Source: Chryseobacterium gleum (GTDB lineage Bacteria > Bacteroidota > Bacteroidia > Flavobacteriales_D > Crocinitomicaceae). From it: a stretch of 64,000 nt of DNA. A program made the translations under genes and the position numbers. The stretch lies in NCBI GenBank assembly GCA_945897565.1, contig CAMDFN010000008.1:24674-88673 (forward strand). Reading direction: 5' to 3'. Numbering within the stretch: position 1 is the stretch's first letter; each line of letters opens with the position of its first letter. The notes under the pieces were generated by a model, which was given only the letters and a program-made list of their open reading frames with translations, was not told where the DNA came from and searched no databases. Shown here in pieces: positions 1 to 10,930 of the stretch.

Positions 1-196
1 AGTTGGAAATCCGGCTAAAATCATCAAAGAAGTTTCCGACGACATGATCGCTTGGAAAACCGACGGAACTGCCTTATACCAACAATTGCCTTCAGATTGT
101 CATTCAAGTCTTGTTCCTTGCGAACCATTAACCGAGGTAGAAACCGATCGGCCAACGCAACAAAAGACCTATTTTAAGTGGCAAGAAAGGAAATAA
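1..196 (+). CDS. C-terminal end of a gamma-carbonic-anhydrase/PaaY-type hexapeptide-repeat protein (partial)
   Basis: Only the last 64 codons are in the window, read in the frame starting at base 2 and ending with TAA at 194-196. The translation contains VGNPAKIIKEVSDDMIAWK followed by a short tail ending KWQERK. The GNPAK(I/V) turn after the left-handed beta-helix, then a C-terminal helix with MIAWK and LYQ, is the usual ending of the YrdA/PaaY-like gamma-carbonic anhydrase family, which are trimeric and bind metal between subunits. The metal ligands lie upstream of the window, so activity cannot be judged. It is separated from pyrG by 36 bp holding a good promoter box, so pyrG probably starts its own transcript. 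Family assignment is fairly good; exact function is unknown. Confidence 0.65.
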   Translation, partial: VGNPAKIIKEVSDDMIAWKTDGTALYQQLPSDCHSSLVPCEPLTEVETDRPTQQKTYFKWQERK

Positions 197-1846
<1,650 letters not shown>

Positions 1847-1850
1847 CCCT

Positions 1851-3686
1851 ATGGATCGCAATTCCACCATCGGCCTGGTCCTGATTGGCCTCATTATTAC
1901 TGTTTTTTCGGTCATGAATCAGCCTTCAGAGGCTGAAATCAAAGCTGCTCAAAAGAAAGAAGCTGCAGCCGCTCAAAAAACCGAAAAAAAGGAAAACAAA
2001 TCCAAAAAATCAACAAGAACAGCAGCCAACACCTCTAGCAACACCTCTAGCAACGCTTCGCAGGTCGTCAGTATGGGTGAAATCACGAGCATAGAAAACA
2101 AAGAATTGCGCATCGAGCTCAATTCCAAAGGCGGCATGCTTGCAGGAGTTTATTTAAAGTCTTACAAAAGCTACAAAGACTTCGTTGACAAAAAAACCGA
2201 CGCCCTTTGCTTATTTGAAGACGGCGATGCGCACAACCAATTAGTACTCAGTACAGCGAAAGGCAAAATATACACCAAAGATTATCTTTTTGAATTGGTT
2301 AAAAGCACCAAAAATAAAGCTGTATACGAAGCCCAATTCAATGAAGGCACTATTCGCCAAACTTATGCGCTCAAAAAAGGCCACGACCTCTCTTACAACA
2401 TAGAAGTTCTTGACAATAAAGGTTTTTTACTAGACAACAGCGTGCTCAACTGGGCAGCAGATTTCAAGAAAACAGAGCGCTTGTTTACCGAGCAACGCCG
2501 TGTATCTACCATTTGTTTTGACCAAACAGAAAGCGGTCTAGACTACCTATCAGAAACTTCGAGTGAATCTGGTGTCGCAGAAGAAAATATCAATTGGGTG
2601 GCTTTCAAGCAGAGCTATTTTTCTGCTATTCTGCACCCTACCAACCCATTCCCTAAAAAAGGAACAAAGTTTTACATTGAAAGCTTTAAAGAAGGGCATC
2701 CACAGGCCTGGACACACCTCAAAGGGTACCACGCCACCATGGCGCTGGATTTCCAAAACAACGCCGCTTCTTTCAATTGGTTTTTTGGTCCGAACGACTA
2801 CGAAGTACTCAAAAACTATGGCAGTGGTTACGACGACATCCTCAACTTTGGCTGGGGCTTCTTTCGCTGGATCAATATTTACGCAGTTCAGCCCATTTTC
2901 AACTTACTGATCAACAACGGCATGGCCATTGGTTGGGCTATTTTGGTGCTCACCCTCATTCTCAAAACGATTTTGATGCCAGTGCAATGGAAGATGTTTG
3001 TGTCTTCGGTCAAGATGCGCATCTTGAAGCCTGAAATCGACGAGCTCAATGCCAAATATCCGAAGCAAGAGGACGCCATGAAAAAACAAATGGAAATGAT
3101 GACGCTCTACCGCGAATCTGGCGCGAGTCCGTTAGCGGGCTGTGTGCCCATGCTTATCCAGATGCCGATCCTACTTGCGGTGTTCCGCTTCTTCCCTGCA
3201 GCATTTGAACTGCGCCAAAAAGGATTTTTATGGGCCGAAGACTTGAGTTCTTTTGACTCCATTCTCGATTTCGGCTTCCATATCCCAGTTTATGGTGACC
3301 ACATCTCCTTGTTTACCTTACTCATGGCCGCCACTACCCTCGCCTACACCTACATGAACAGCGGCAACATGCAACAACCGCAGCAGCCAGGTATGCCTGA
3401 CATGCGCATCATCATGTACATCTTTCCTTTCATGATGATCTTCTTCTTCAATAACTACTCTGCCGGTTTGAGCTACTATTACTTTATCTCGACATTGCTC
3501 TCTATTGTCATGATGGTCTTGATCAAGCAATTCTTTGTCAACGAAGACAAATTGAAGGTCAAAATGGCCGAGAGAAAAGCCAATAGTGCAGCCAATCCGA
3601 AAGTGAAGAAAAAATCTAAATTCCAAGAGCGCTTAGAAGAAATGCAGCGCCAACAACAAGAAACGCTCAAAAACCGTAAAAAATAA
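1851..3686 (+). CDS. yidC: Membrane protein insertase YidC
   Basis: YidC inserts and folds inner-membrane proteins, alone or with SecYEG. The 611-residue protein has an N-terminal membrane anchor (about residues 7-24), a low-complexity Lys/Ala/Asn/Ser linker that includes a small 12-bp tandem repeat giving NTSSNTSS, a large periplasmic beta domain, and a C-terminal five-helix core from about residue 345. The core has the conserved cytoplasmic hairpin ([17 protein letters not shown]), the [11 protein letters not shown] motif and a basic C-terminal tail (KVKKKSKF). The hydrophilic-groove Arg of E. coli appears to be Lys here (LILKTILMP), which keeps the charge. It sits 4 bp after pyrG and 4 bp before the aldolase gene. 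Identification is certain. Confidence 0.97.
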   Translation: MDRNSTIGLVLIGLIITVFSVMNQPSEAEIKAAQKKEAAAAQKTEKKENKSKKSTRTAANTSSNTSSNASQVVSMGEITSIENKELRIELNSKGGMLAGVYLKSYKSYKDFVDKKTDALCLFEDGDAHNQLVLSTAKGKIYTKDYLFELVKSTKNKAVYEAQFNEGTIRQTYALKKGHDLSYNIEVLDNKGFLLDNSVLNWAADFKKTERLFTEQRRVSTICFDQTESGLDYLSETSSESGVAEENINWVAFKQSYFSAILHPTNPFPKKGTKFYIESFKEGHPQAWTHLKGYHATMALDFQNNAASFNWFFGPNDYEVLKNYGSGYDDILNFGWGFFRWINIYAVQPIFNLLINNGMAIGWAILVLTLILKTILMPVQWKMFVSSVKMRILKPEIDELNAKYPKQEDAMKKQMEMMTLYRESGASPLAGCVPMLIQMPILLAVFRFFPAAFELRQKGFLWAEDLSSFDSILDFGFHIPVYGDHISLFTLLMAATTLAYTYMNSGNMQQPQQPGMPDMRIIMYIFPFMMIFFFNNYSAGLSYYYFISTLLSIVMMVLIKQFFVNEDKLKVKMAERKANSAANPKVKKKSKFQERLEEMQRQQQETLKNRKK

Positions 3687-3690
3687 GCTT

Positions 3691-4347
3691 ATGAAATTTT
3701 TTATCGACACCGCTAACCTGAACGATATCGCCGAAGCCCACGACATGGGTATTTTAGATGGCGTAACCACCAACCCATCTTTAATGGCCAAAGAAGGTAT
3801 CAAAGGAAAGGAAAACATTTTACAACACTACATCAATATTTGCAACATCGTCGACGGCCCGGTTAGTGCAGAAGTCATTGCCACCGACTTTGAAGGTATG
3901 GTGCGCGAAGGTGAAGAACTCGCGGCTTTGCACAAAAATATTGTCGTCAAAATACCAATGGTGACAGACGGGCTCAAAGCCATCAAATATTTCTCCAATA
4001 AAGGTATCCGCACCAATTGTACGCTCATTTTCTCTTCAGGACAAGCCTTGGTTGCTGCCAAAGCTGGTGCAACATATGTTTCTCCATTCGTTGGGCGTCT
4101 AGACGACATCTCAACAGATGGCTTACATCTTATTGAACAAATTCGACTCATTTTTGACAACTACGCATACGATACAGAAATCTTAGCTGCCTCTGTTCGC
4201 CACCCCATGCACATCATCAATTGTGCAAGCATAGGTGCCGATGTCATGACTGGCCCACTTTCAGTGATCAAAGCGTTGGTGAAGCACCCACTTACAGACA
4301 GCGGTTTAGCGCAATTCTTAGCTGATCACGCTAAAGGAAATCAGTAA
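3691..4347 (+). CDS. fsa: Fructose-6-phosphate aldolase / transaldolase-like enzyme (TalC/FSA type)
   Basis: The 218-residue protein belongs to the short transaldolase subfamily. It starts [10 protein letters not shown] and continues with [13 protein letters not shown], the usual phosphate/active-site loop. The Schiff-base lysine is Lys87 in VVKIPM, and TNCTLIFS and [11 protein letters not shown] are conserved. Members of this family act either as true transaldolases in the non-oxidative pentose phosphate pathway or as fructose-6-phosphate aldolases, and sequence alone does not separate the two. It starts 4 bp after yidC and is probably in the same transcript. The family is certain; the symbol follows the common annotation of the short form. 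Confidence 0.9.
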   Translation: MKFFIDTANLNDIAEAHDMGILDGVTTNPSLMAKEGIKGKENILQHYINICNIVDGPVSAEVIATDFEGMVREGEELAALHKNIVVKIPMVTDGLKAIKYFSNKGIRTNCTLIFSSGQALVAAKAGATYVSPFVGRLDDISTDGLHLIEQIRLIFDNYAYDTEILAASVRHPMHIINCASIGADVMTGPLSVIKALVKHPLTDSGLAQFLADHAKGNQ

Positions 4348-4355
4348 GTTAAGGC

Positions 4356-4820
4356 ATGTTACCTAAAGAAGAACGCAAAGCTTTTAACGAGGCATTTTGG
4401 GCGGGCTTTAAGACACACATGCGCGCTTGCATGTCCGCAAATGGCAAGCGCATCAATTGGATCAACTATCCAACTCAAGTAAAAAACACCTACCTGCGCA
4501 TGACCTGCGATGGCAAAGCCGTTTCTATTTGTTACGATATCCAATTCAAAGACCCCGGTGTCCAAGCTATTTTTTGGGAACAACTTACTGAATTAAAAGT
4601 CGTCCTTGAAAGCAATATGTCTATTGCAACAACCTGGGAACCTCAATTCGTCAACAACGAAGGACAAACCATTGGAAGAATCTACTGGCAACTTGAGGGT
4701 CCAAACTTTTATAATCAACAAGATTGGCCAAGTATTTATACGTTTTTCAAGAAACATTTAAGGGAGTTCGACGTCTTCTATCAGGAGTTCAACGAAATCC
4801 TGATCACATTGGTCGACTAA
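4356..4820 (+). CDS. DUF4268 domain protein
   Basis: A 154-residue soluble protein without signal peptide or membrane segment. The pattern of an N-terminal FWAGFKTHM helix, INWINYPTQ, a strand with VSICYDIQFKD, and a late GRIYWQ followed by W...YTFFKKHL matches stand-alone DUF4268 proteins common in Bacteroidota. In other bacteria DUF4268 is often fused to endonuclease-like domains, but no catalytic nuclease motif is visible here and the gene sits in a housekeeping cluster 8 bp after the aldolase. The function is unknown. A candidate promoter for the next gene lies across its 3' end. Confidence 0.7.
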   Translation: MLPKEERKAFNEAFWAGFKTHMRACMSANGKRINWINYPTQVKNTYLRMTCDGKAVSICYDIQFKDPGVQAIFWEQLTELKVVLESNMSIATTWEPQFVNNEGQTIGRIYWQLEGPNFYNQQDWPSIYTFFKKHLREFDVFYQEFNEILITLVD

Positions 4821-4838
4821 CTAGAATGACTATCTTTA
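4809..4838 (+). promoter_or_regulatory. Candidate promoter of the T9SS cargo gene
   Basis: TTG at 4809-4811 is followed after 19 nt by TATCTTTA at 4831-4838, one mismatch from TAnnTTTG. The ATG at 4843 is only 4 nt beyond the -7 box, so the mRNA would be leaderless or nearly so. The -33 element lies inside the end of the DUF4268 gene. Confidence 0.5.
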
Positions 4839-4842
4839 CCAC

Positions 4843-5640
4843 ATGAAAATTCCTACTTTTCTTTTCCTTCTTTTACTTGCTGTTCAATATCAGGCCCAAA
4901 CACCTATTTTAAGCACTGATTTTCAGTCGGGAATACCGAGCAACTATACCCTACTGAACTTAGATGCACAAGCACCACACCCACAGGTACTCGCTTACGC
5001 AAGCGGCTGGATCACCACCCCCGACCCCGAAAACAACTCAGATACCGTAGCAGCGGTAAGTTCTTACTTTGAAAACCCCGATACGGCCAATCGCTGGCTC
5101 ATTACCCCTGCCCTTGCGCTCGGAAGCTTTGGTAACTTTTTTCATTGGGAAGCCAAATCTCACGACCCGTCATACCCAGACGACTACCTCGTGTTGGTTT
5201 CCACCACTACTACAGACCCCTCTGCCTTTACAGACACCATTGGTTCTGTTCAACAAGAGAATTTTGAATGGACTTTTCGCGAGGTAGACCTAAGTGCTGC
5301 TGGTTACAACGATTCTACCATCTACATTGCGTTTGTGTTGCGCACTTACGACGGTTTCAAATTGTATCTAGACGACATCGAAGTGCGCAAAGAAGACCCC
5401 GTTGGCCTGAATGAAAGTCCGAACTTCGCCTTTGATATTTTTCCCAATCCAAGTCAAGACTTCATCTACATCAAATCAGCTGCATCTGATCAATTTATTG
5501 AATTAAGAGACCTCAGTGGTCAGTTGTTGTGCACCACAACACAATCCTTCCTATCATTAACGAATTTCAAACCAGGTCCTTATTTCATTACCATTTTCGC
5601 AAATGGACAGCACCTGACCAAACGCATCGTTAAGTTGTAA
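4843..5640 (+). CDS. T9SS type A sorting-domain protein with a choice-of-anchor J/cleaved-adhesin-like domain
   Basis: A 265-residue secreted protein. It has a Sec signal peptide (MKIPTFLFLLLLAVQYQAQ, cleaved near residue 19), a jelly-roll region with WLITPALALG and a FHWEAKSHDPSYPDDY segment typical of cleaved-adhesin/choice-of-anchor J domains, and a C-terminal T9SS type A domain beginning near FDIFPNPSQD and ending LTKRIVKL. Such proteins cross the outer membrane by the T9SS and are released or anchored to lipopolysaccharide. The ligand is unknown. The next gene overlaps its stop codon by one base, which is unusual for an exported protein followed by a cytosolic enzyme. Confidence 0.85.
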   Translation: MKIPTFLFLLLLAVQYQAQTPILSTDFQSGIPSNYTLLNLDAQAPHPQVLAYASGWITTPDPENNSDTVAAVSSYFENPDTANRWLITPALALGSFGNFFHWEAKSHDPSYPDDYLVLVSTTTTDPSAFTDTIGSVQQENFEWTFREVDLSAAGYNDSTIYIAFVLRTYDGFKLYLDDIEVRKEDPVGLNESPNFAFDIFPNPSQDFIYIKSAASDQFIELRDLSGQLLCTTTQSFLSLTNFKPGPYFITIFANGQHLTKRIVKL

Positions 5641-6299
5641 TGCAAGACCTCCTTTCTCAAGTAGCACATTTGGTGAAAGCCAAGTTCACCAATCAAGAAG
5701 GCAGCCACGACTGGTTCCACATAGACCGCGTCAGAAAAAACGCACTGCTCATCCAACAATCTGAAGGCGGAGACCCGCTGGTTATTGAGTTAGCTGCCTT
5801 ACTCCACGACTACTCTGACCACAAATACAACGGTGGCGATTTCGACAAAGGTGCTCAAGAAGTACATGCCTTGCTACGCGATCTCAATTCACCTGAAGAG
5901 CTGGCCTTGAAGATTGCTCAAATAGTTGGTATTGTTTCTTACAAAGGTGCTGGCGTCGCTGATCAAGAAACCATTTTAGAAGGAAAAATTGTTCGGGACG
6001 CCGATCGGCTAGACGCTATTGGCGCAGTTGGTATTGCGCGGGCCTTTTCATATGGCGGCAGCAAAGGCCGGGCCTTATACGACCCCGCTTCAAGCCCCAC
6101 CATGCACAACACCAAAGAAGCATACGCCCAAGACAAAGGCCACACCATTAATCACTTTTACGAGAAGCTGTTGTTACTCAAAGACCGGATGGAAACGCCT
6201 ACCGCTCAAAAAATTGCAGCGCAAAGACACAAGTATATGGAAAATTTCTTGCTGCAGTTTATGCAGGAGTGGCATCCAGAAAATCAGGATATCTCCTAA
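5640..6299 (+). CDS. HD domain phosphohydrolase
   Basis: A 219-residue cytosolic protein of the YedJ-like HD family. The metal ligands can be seen as H in SHDWFHIDRV, HD in LAALLHDYSDHKY, and D in VRDADRLDAIGAVGIARAF. The family hydrolyses phosphate mono- or diesters of nucleotides, but the substrate cannot be told from sequence. The ATG overlaps the TAA of the T9SS cargo gene (TAATG), so translation may be coupled. The 3' end overlaps the convergent GSCFA gene by 41 bp. No terminator is visible between them. Confidence 0.85.
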   Translation: MQDLLSQVAHLVKAKFTNQEGSHDWFHIDRVRKNALLIQQSEGGDPLVIELAALLHDYSDHKYNGGDFDKGAQEVHALLRDLNSPEELALKIAQIVGIVSYKGAGVADQETILEGKIVRDADRLDAIGAVGIARAFSYGGSKGRALYDPASSPTMHNTKEAYAQDKGHTINHFYEKLLLLKDRMETPTAQKIAAQRHKYMENFLLQFMQEWHPENQDIS

Positions 6300-7185
6300 A
6301 AAAGTCGGCTGTTCGCTTTTCTAGATCCACTTGCAACTGCCTGGCCTCCTTACTTTCTGGATAAAGGATGTGGTGGGCTTTGCTTTTTTGTAGCGCGCCC
6401 CATTCTTCCAATATAGTTCTTGTTGACGCTTCCAAAAATCTTTGCTGAAAATGCTCCCAAACTACAGCAATAGCTTTCTGATTTGGATGCGCGCCATCTT
6501 CTTTGAAAAAAGTGTAGTCGCGTAGCAGATCTGTCACCAACTCATAAGCTTCAAAATAAAAACAGTTGGCCTTTTCACAAAGGGTTTCAACCAATAAATG
6601 CAAGCGGGCTTTGCTGCGGTTGTTGTCCACCAAACCATCTTTGAGATGCCTAACCGGGCTTATGGTCAATACAACTTGTAAGTTGGGGTTGAAGCGCTTT
6701 AATTTGTCAAGCAAACCAAGCCACTGAGTTTGGAGTTCCTGTAATTCAGTTATTTCTTTTGTGAAATTTGATTTTGGAGCCTTGTGACAATTCGCCACAA
6801 GTTGGTGATCCGAACTTAAGGTATAAGCCCAAGTTGAACCGAAAGTAAGGAGCAGGTGACTGCTTTTTTGAAGTTGCGCGCGAAGTTCTTGATGCAATAA
6901 CCTGGTTTTTTCGGACAAATCCTCTGCTGACATAGCGTAAAAAGTGCCAGATAAATCCCAGGATAAAAAGATGTCGTTGCGTTGATATGTTCTTAGTGGC
7001 GTAAATTGTTCGTTCAAGGCCCAAAGAATGAGTTTAGAGATGGCCAAGGGATGAAAAATTGTACCGCCCGGATTGACCAAGCAGTCAAAACCATTTTGTT
7101 TCAACAAGCTGCCGATTTCTTCTGAAAAGCAACTCCCTATGAGAAGCTTTGGCTTTTGGTGCTCAAAAGGTTGTGGCGTACTCAT
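6259..7185 (-). CDS. GSCFA family protein
   Basis: A 308-residue protein with PKLLIGSCFSEEIG near the N terminus, the motif that names the GSCFA family. The family is related to SGNH/GDSL hydrolases, and the Ser of GSCFS is the probable nucleophile. Later segments LTFGSTWAY, VLTISPVRHLKDGL and DGAHPNQKA resemble the remaining SGNH blocks. There is no signal peptide. The real substrate is unknown. The start codon overlaps the recN stop by 4 bp, making it the last gene of the bamD-to-recN cluster and suggesting coupled translation. Confidence 0.85.
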   Translation of the reverse strand: MSTPQPFEHQKPKLLIGSCFSEEIGSLLKQNGFDCLVNPGGTIFHPLAISKLILWALNEQFTPLRTYQRNDIFLSWDLSGTFYAMSAEDLSEKTRLLHQELRAQLQKSSHLLLTFGSTWAYTLSSDHQLVANCHKAPKSNFTKEITELQELQTQWLGLLDKLKRFNPNLQVVLTISPVRHLKDGLVDNNRSKARLHLLVETLCEKANCFYFEAYELVTDLLRDYTFFKEDGAHPNQKAIAVVWEHFQQRFLEASTRTILEEWGALQKSKAHHILYPESKEARQLQVDLEKRTADFFRRYPDFLDATPA

Positions 7186-8828
7186 GCACCTTTCAATAAA
7201 GCTTTTGCATTGGCAATGGCTGCAGGGCTAATTTCTTCACCGCTCAGCAACCTGGCTATTTCGTTTACACGTGCCACCGGATCTAGGTGCATAACGCTCG
7301 TTTGCATGCGTTCGCCTACAATGTTCTTTTGCACCATCCAGTGATGGGCTGCTTTTGCAGCTACTTGCGGCAGATGTGAAATGGCCATGCATTGGCCCTG
7401 GGCAGACATTTCGTTGAGTAACTTGCCTATTTTAAGCGCTACATCGCCAGACACGCCGGTATCTATTTCATCAAAAATGATGGTCGGAAGCGCCTTCTTT
7501 TCGGAAATCATTTTTTGCAGAGCTAGCATGAGTCTAGACAACTCTCCCCCACTTGCTGCGCGTTCTACCGGCACCAAACTATGGCCAAGATTGGCAGAAA
7601 AGAGCAATGCTATTTGGCTGCAGCCACTCGCATTGAGCTGCTCGAGTTCTTGGAGTTCAAAAGCCAATTTGGTGTGAGGTAATTTGAGTTCTTCCAAGAT
7701 ACCAGCCAATTGAAGAGCGAGCTGTTCAGCGCCAGCTTCTCTTTGGCTATGGAGCAGCTTTGCGGCAAGCCATAAATCTTTTTCAAGTGCCTGACATTTT
7801 TGCTCAAGCGCCTCGAGTACTGCTGCCTGGTCTTCAAGCCCCCTACTCTTTTGCAGCAGCGTTTGTTGAATTTGCAGTAACTCCGCTACATCTCTTGCCC
7901 TGTGCTTGAGTAAGGCCGTGTTGATTTTATCCTGAAGTGCTTCTAAAACCTGTAAATCAGCGGGCTCTAATTCATGATAAGAAGAAGCTGCTGCATCTCG
8001 AGCAACATCTTTGAGTTCGATGAGCATTTGTTGCAAGCGCTCCGCATAGCCTTTCATATCGGAGTCGATATCCTTTACTTTATCTAGAATCGATTTGATT
8101 GCATACAAATTGGTATAGGGCCCGTTGTCATCTGTGAGGCTCACGAGGGCAGCTCTGGCTTCTTCGAGCTGGCTAGCGCTGGCATGTCGCTCGATCTCTT
8201 GTTCGAGTTGCTGTATCTTGGGATCTTGCAATTGTAATGCTTGGAGCTCTTCGAGCAAGAAGGTATTGTAATCTTGCTGCAATTGATCTTGTGCAAATGC
8301 CTGTTTTTTGGTGAGCACCTCTTTTTGGAGCTGTTGGAGCTGAGCAAAAGCACTTGCAAAACCGAGCTGTTCTTGCTGCAAACCCAAGAGTATATCCATG
8401 AGTTCCAACTGAAAGCGTTTGGATTTGAGCTCTAGTGTGTTATATTGCGAATGGATTTGCAACAAATGAGAAGTGAGCTGCTTGAGCACCTGAAGCGAAA
8501 CGGGTACATCATTGATAAAAGCTCTGGATTTCCCTTCAGTGGCAATTTCACGGCGAACCAGTGTTTGGACTTCAAAATCTAAATCGTTTTCTTGAAAAAA
8601 AGGACGATAACGCTCTGAAATTTCAAAAACGGCCTCTACAATTGCTTTTTTGGCACCTGGCGCAATGACCTGTAAATCGGCGCGCTCCCCTAATATGAGC
8701 TGCGTTGCCGCCAAAATAATCGACTTCCCAGATCCGGTTTCACCCGTAAATACCGTAAAACCCTGTTCAAAATCGAGCTGCACCTCTTCGATGAGGGCAA
8801 AATGTTGAATACGAAGACTGCGGAGCAT
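7182..8828 (-). CDS. recN: DNA repair protein RecN
   Basis: RecN is an SMC-like ATPase that acts at DNA double-strand breaks during recombinational repair. The 548-residue protein has Walker A GETGSGKS at residues 29-36, long central coiled coils rich in Gln, Leu and Glu (about 150-380), the signature AASGGELSRLMLALQ, and Walker B IIFDEIDTGVSG at about 450-461, with the usual AISHLPQVAA after it. All catalytic parts are present. The ATG overlaps the DUF4835 stop by one base and the gene ends inside the GSCFA start, so it is deep in an operon. No LexA-like box was noticed. Confidence 0.97.
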   Translation of the reverse strand: MLRSLRIQHFALIEEVQLDFEQGFTVFTGETGSGKSIILAATQLILGERADLQVIAPGAKKAIVEAVFEISERYRPFFQENDLDFEVQTLVRREIATEGKSRAFINDVPVSLQVLKQLTSHLLQIHSQYNTLELKSKRFQLELMDILLGLQQEQLGFASAFAQLQQLQKEVLTKKQAFAQDQLQQDYNTFLLEELQALQLQDPKIQQLEQEIERHASASQLEEARAALVSLTDDNGPYTNLYAIKSILDKVKDIDSDMKGYAERLQQMLIELKDVARDAAASSYHELEPADLQVLEALQDKINTALLKHRARDVAELLQIQQTLLQKSRGLEDQAAVLEALEQKCQALEKDLWLAAKLLHSQREAGAEQLALQLAGILEELKLPHTKLAFELQELEQLNASGCSQIALLFSANLGHSLVPVERAASGGELSRLMLALQKMISEKKALPTIIFDEIDTGVSGDVALKIGKLLNEMSAQGQCMAISHLPQVAAKAAHHWMVQKNIVGERMQTSVMHLDPVARVNEIARLLSGEEISPAAIANAKALLKGA

Positions 8829-9733
8829 TATTCGAGGATAGTTGAATAGCGCGTGGCGTTGGCGGGATCTAGTTTTTTAAGCAAATTGACGAGGTCCTGC
8901 TTTTCTTTGAGTTCGGAATCTGAATAAATGTTTTTGAGTTCAGTAGTTTTCCCAAAGAGGTAACTCACCACATTGACTGTATTTGGTCGGGTGGCCATAA
9001 TTGGACTCAAGAGGTTGAGGGAGGCCATTATGGCTTTTTTACCTTCTTCTTTTTTGTCGTAGAGCTGATCAATGCCCAAGCGGTGGTATTGATAGATACA
9101 AACTCTAAACGGCTCGAAAACAGGTTGTAGCATGTTGTCTACGAGGTAAAAACGGTTTCTTTTGCTGCTCTCCGAGGATTTCCAACCCGCGGCACCACCC
9201 GTTTGGGCGAGCGTTACAATTTGTTGGGCCTCCTGAAAATAGGGTGTGCCTCCTTTTAGAGAAAATGAGTCGTAGTCCATGCCGATGATGTAGTAAGCAT
9301 AAAAGGCTAAAATGGAAGTGAGGTTGTCTCGGTATTGATTGGGCACATAATTCAAGACGGCTCCCCTAGAGAAAGAAGCTTGAAAGTTTTCGTCTTGAAA
9401 ATTAAAAACAGTGGAGTTGTAATTGCTATTGAAAGCGGGGCGCACAGATGAAACTTGGATGTCGCCACGGTAAGCGCCGGTAGCAGGTATTTCGCGAATT
9501 TGGATTTGCAAATTACAATTGATGCGCTCCTCGACCTTGAATTTGTCTTTGGTCCATGCGGTGTTGTTCATGATTTCAGTGATGCTCTGCTTCATCTGAT
9601 TGATGATTTCTTGTTCTGTGGAACTCACCTCTACTTTGTTGTCTACAACAACATTGACCTGACAATTGAGTTCTTGGGCTTGCAAGCCAGTATAGACCAT
9701 TAACGCAAGCAAAATAGAAAAGCACTTATTCAT
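8828..9733 (-). CDS. DUF4835 family protein (PorD-like, T9SS-associated)
   Basis: The start was set at the ATG at 9733, giving 301 residues; a longer in-frame opening begins upstream inside coaBC, but MNKCFSILLALMVYTGLQAQ is a clear signal peptide. The mature protein begins ELNCQVNVVVDNKVE and has the family features NTAWTKDKF, ILAFYAYYIIGMDYDSFS and a C-terminal LLKKLDP segment. DUF4835 proteins are near-universal in Bacteroidota, and I recall the family being named PorD in the type IX secretion literature. It overlaps coaBC by 8 bp. Family assignment is strong; the secretion role comes from the literature, not from this sequence. Confidence 0.85.
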   Translation of the reverse strand: MNKCFSILLALMVYTGLQAQELNCQVNVVVDNKVEVSSTEQEIINQMKQSITEIMNNTAWTKDKFKVEERINCNLQIQIREIPATGAYRGDIQVSSVRPAFNSNYNSTVFNFQDENFQASFSRGAVLNYVPNQYRDNLTSILAFYAYYIIGMDYDSFSLKGGTPYFQEAQQIVTLAQTGGAAGWKSSESSKRNRFYLVDNMLQPVFEPFRVCIYQYHRLGIDQLYDKKEEGKKAIMASLNLLSPIMATRPNTVNVVSYLFGKTTELKNIYSDSELKEKQDLVNLLKKLDPANATRYSTILE

Positions 9734-10928
9734 GATGAGCTTCAAGTATTTGAATGAGCGCAGCAGCGGTATCGGATTTACTTTGAAGCGGTAACTCAAG
9801 ACGACGCTCTGCTTTATCGAATATAATAATTTTATTGGTATCGCTGCCAAAACCACTCACGCCATTTTGCTGTTCGTTGAGCACAATATAGTCGAGGTTT
9901 TTACGGCGCAATTTACTTAACGCATTTTCTTGCGAATTATTGGTCTCGAGTGCAAAACCAATTACTTTTTGTTGGGTTTTGTGGGCAGCTGCCCAAGCCA
10001 ATACATCTGGATTTTTAAGCAAAGACAACTGCATTTGGTCTTCCTGCTTTTTGATTTTTTCTGAAGCGACATCCGCCACGCGGTAATCGGCAACTGCAGC
10101 GCTGAAAATGCCAACCGTAGCCCAAGCCCAATGGGCCTGCACTGCGCCCAATAATTCTGCGGCGCTTTCTATTTGGATCAGTTTGAGTTGGGGATGCGCG
10201 AGGTGCTGTTCTGTAGGCCCACTGATCAGCAACACTTCATGGCCTGCCTCGAGCGCGGCTTGTGCCAGCGCGTAGCCCATTTTGCCCGTAGAGTGATTGG
10301 AAATATAGCGAACTGGGTCTATGGCTTCACGGGTGGGGCCAGCAGTGATGAGCCATTTTTGAGTTGTTTTGGACTTTGGCTGGGCCTGATTTTCAAAAAA
10401 GCGCTCCAGGTATGCATAAATTTGCTCGGGCTCTTCCATGCGTCCTTGGCCTTCTAGGCCACTGGCTAAAGCGCCAAATGTAGCTGGAATGACATGCATT
10501 TTATCCGCTTCTAAAGTGGCTAAATTGCGCTTGAAACTCGGATGCTGATACATATCGAGATCCATGGCGGGAGCAATAATACACGGGCACTTTAAAGATA
10601 AATAAGTAGCCAACAAGAGGTTGTCGCAGGCCCCGGTTGCCATTTTTGAAATGGTGTTGGCCGTAGCTGGGGCAATGAGCATGACGTCAGCCCACAAACC
10701 AAGCTCGACGTGGTTGGTCCAGACGCCTGTTTGTTTGTTCCAAAATTCGCTGTAAACAGCTTCTTGCGAAAGCGTAGCCAACACCAACGGACTCACAAAA
10801 TCTTGGGCATTAGGCGTGAGTACACAACGAACTTCTGCGCCTTGTTTTTTGAGTAAGCGAACGAGAATAGGGATTTTGTAGGCGGCTATACCTCCTGTAA
10901 TACCAAGAAGGATCCGCTTGCCTAGCAT
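9726..10928 (-). CDS. coaBC: Bifunctional phosphopantothenoylcysteine decarboxylase / phosphopantothenate-cysteine ligase
   Basis: This 400-residue protein carries out two steps of coenzyme A synthesis: coupling cysteine to 4'-phosphopantothenate (CoaB) and decarboxylating the product (CoaC). The N-terminal flavoprotein domain has GGIAAYKIP, NHVELGLWADVMLIAPATAN and PAMDLDMYQHP. The C-terminal ligase domain starts at WLITAGPTREAIDPVRYISN with STGKMGYALA. The flexible flap, which in E. coli holds a catalytic Cys, reads ASGLEGQGRM here, with Ser at that place. Both domains are otherwise complete. It starts 2 bp after rpoZ and overlaps the DUF4835 gene. Confidence 0.96.
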   Translation of the reverse strand: MLGKRILLGITGGIAAYKIPILVRLLKKQGAEVRCVLTPNAQDFVSPLVLATLSQEAVYSEFWNKQTGVWTNHVELGLWADVMLIAPATANTISKMATGACDNLLLATYLSLKCPCIIAPAMDLDMYQHPSFKRNLATLEADKMHVIPATFGALASGLEGQGRMEEPEQIYAYLERFFENQAQPKSKTTQKWLITAGPTREAIDPVRYISNHSTGKMGYALAQAALEAGHEVLLISGPTEQHLAHPQLKLIQIESAAELLGAVQAHWAWATVGIFSAAVADYRVADVASEKIKKQEDQMQLSLLKNPDVLAWAAAHKTQQKVIGFALETNNSQENALSKLRRKNLDYIVLNEQQNGVSGFGSDTNKIIIFDKAERRLELPLQSKSDTAAALIQILEAHHE

Positions 10929-10930
10929 GC

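Noticed and set aside
2029..2052. 12-bp tandem repeat in yidC as a phase-variable tract
   Set aside because: Only two copies, in frame, in a disordered linker; too short to slip often or switch expression.
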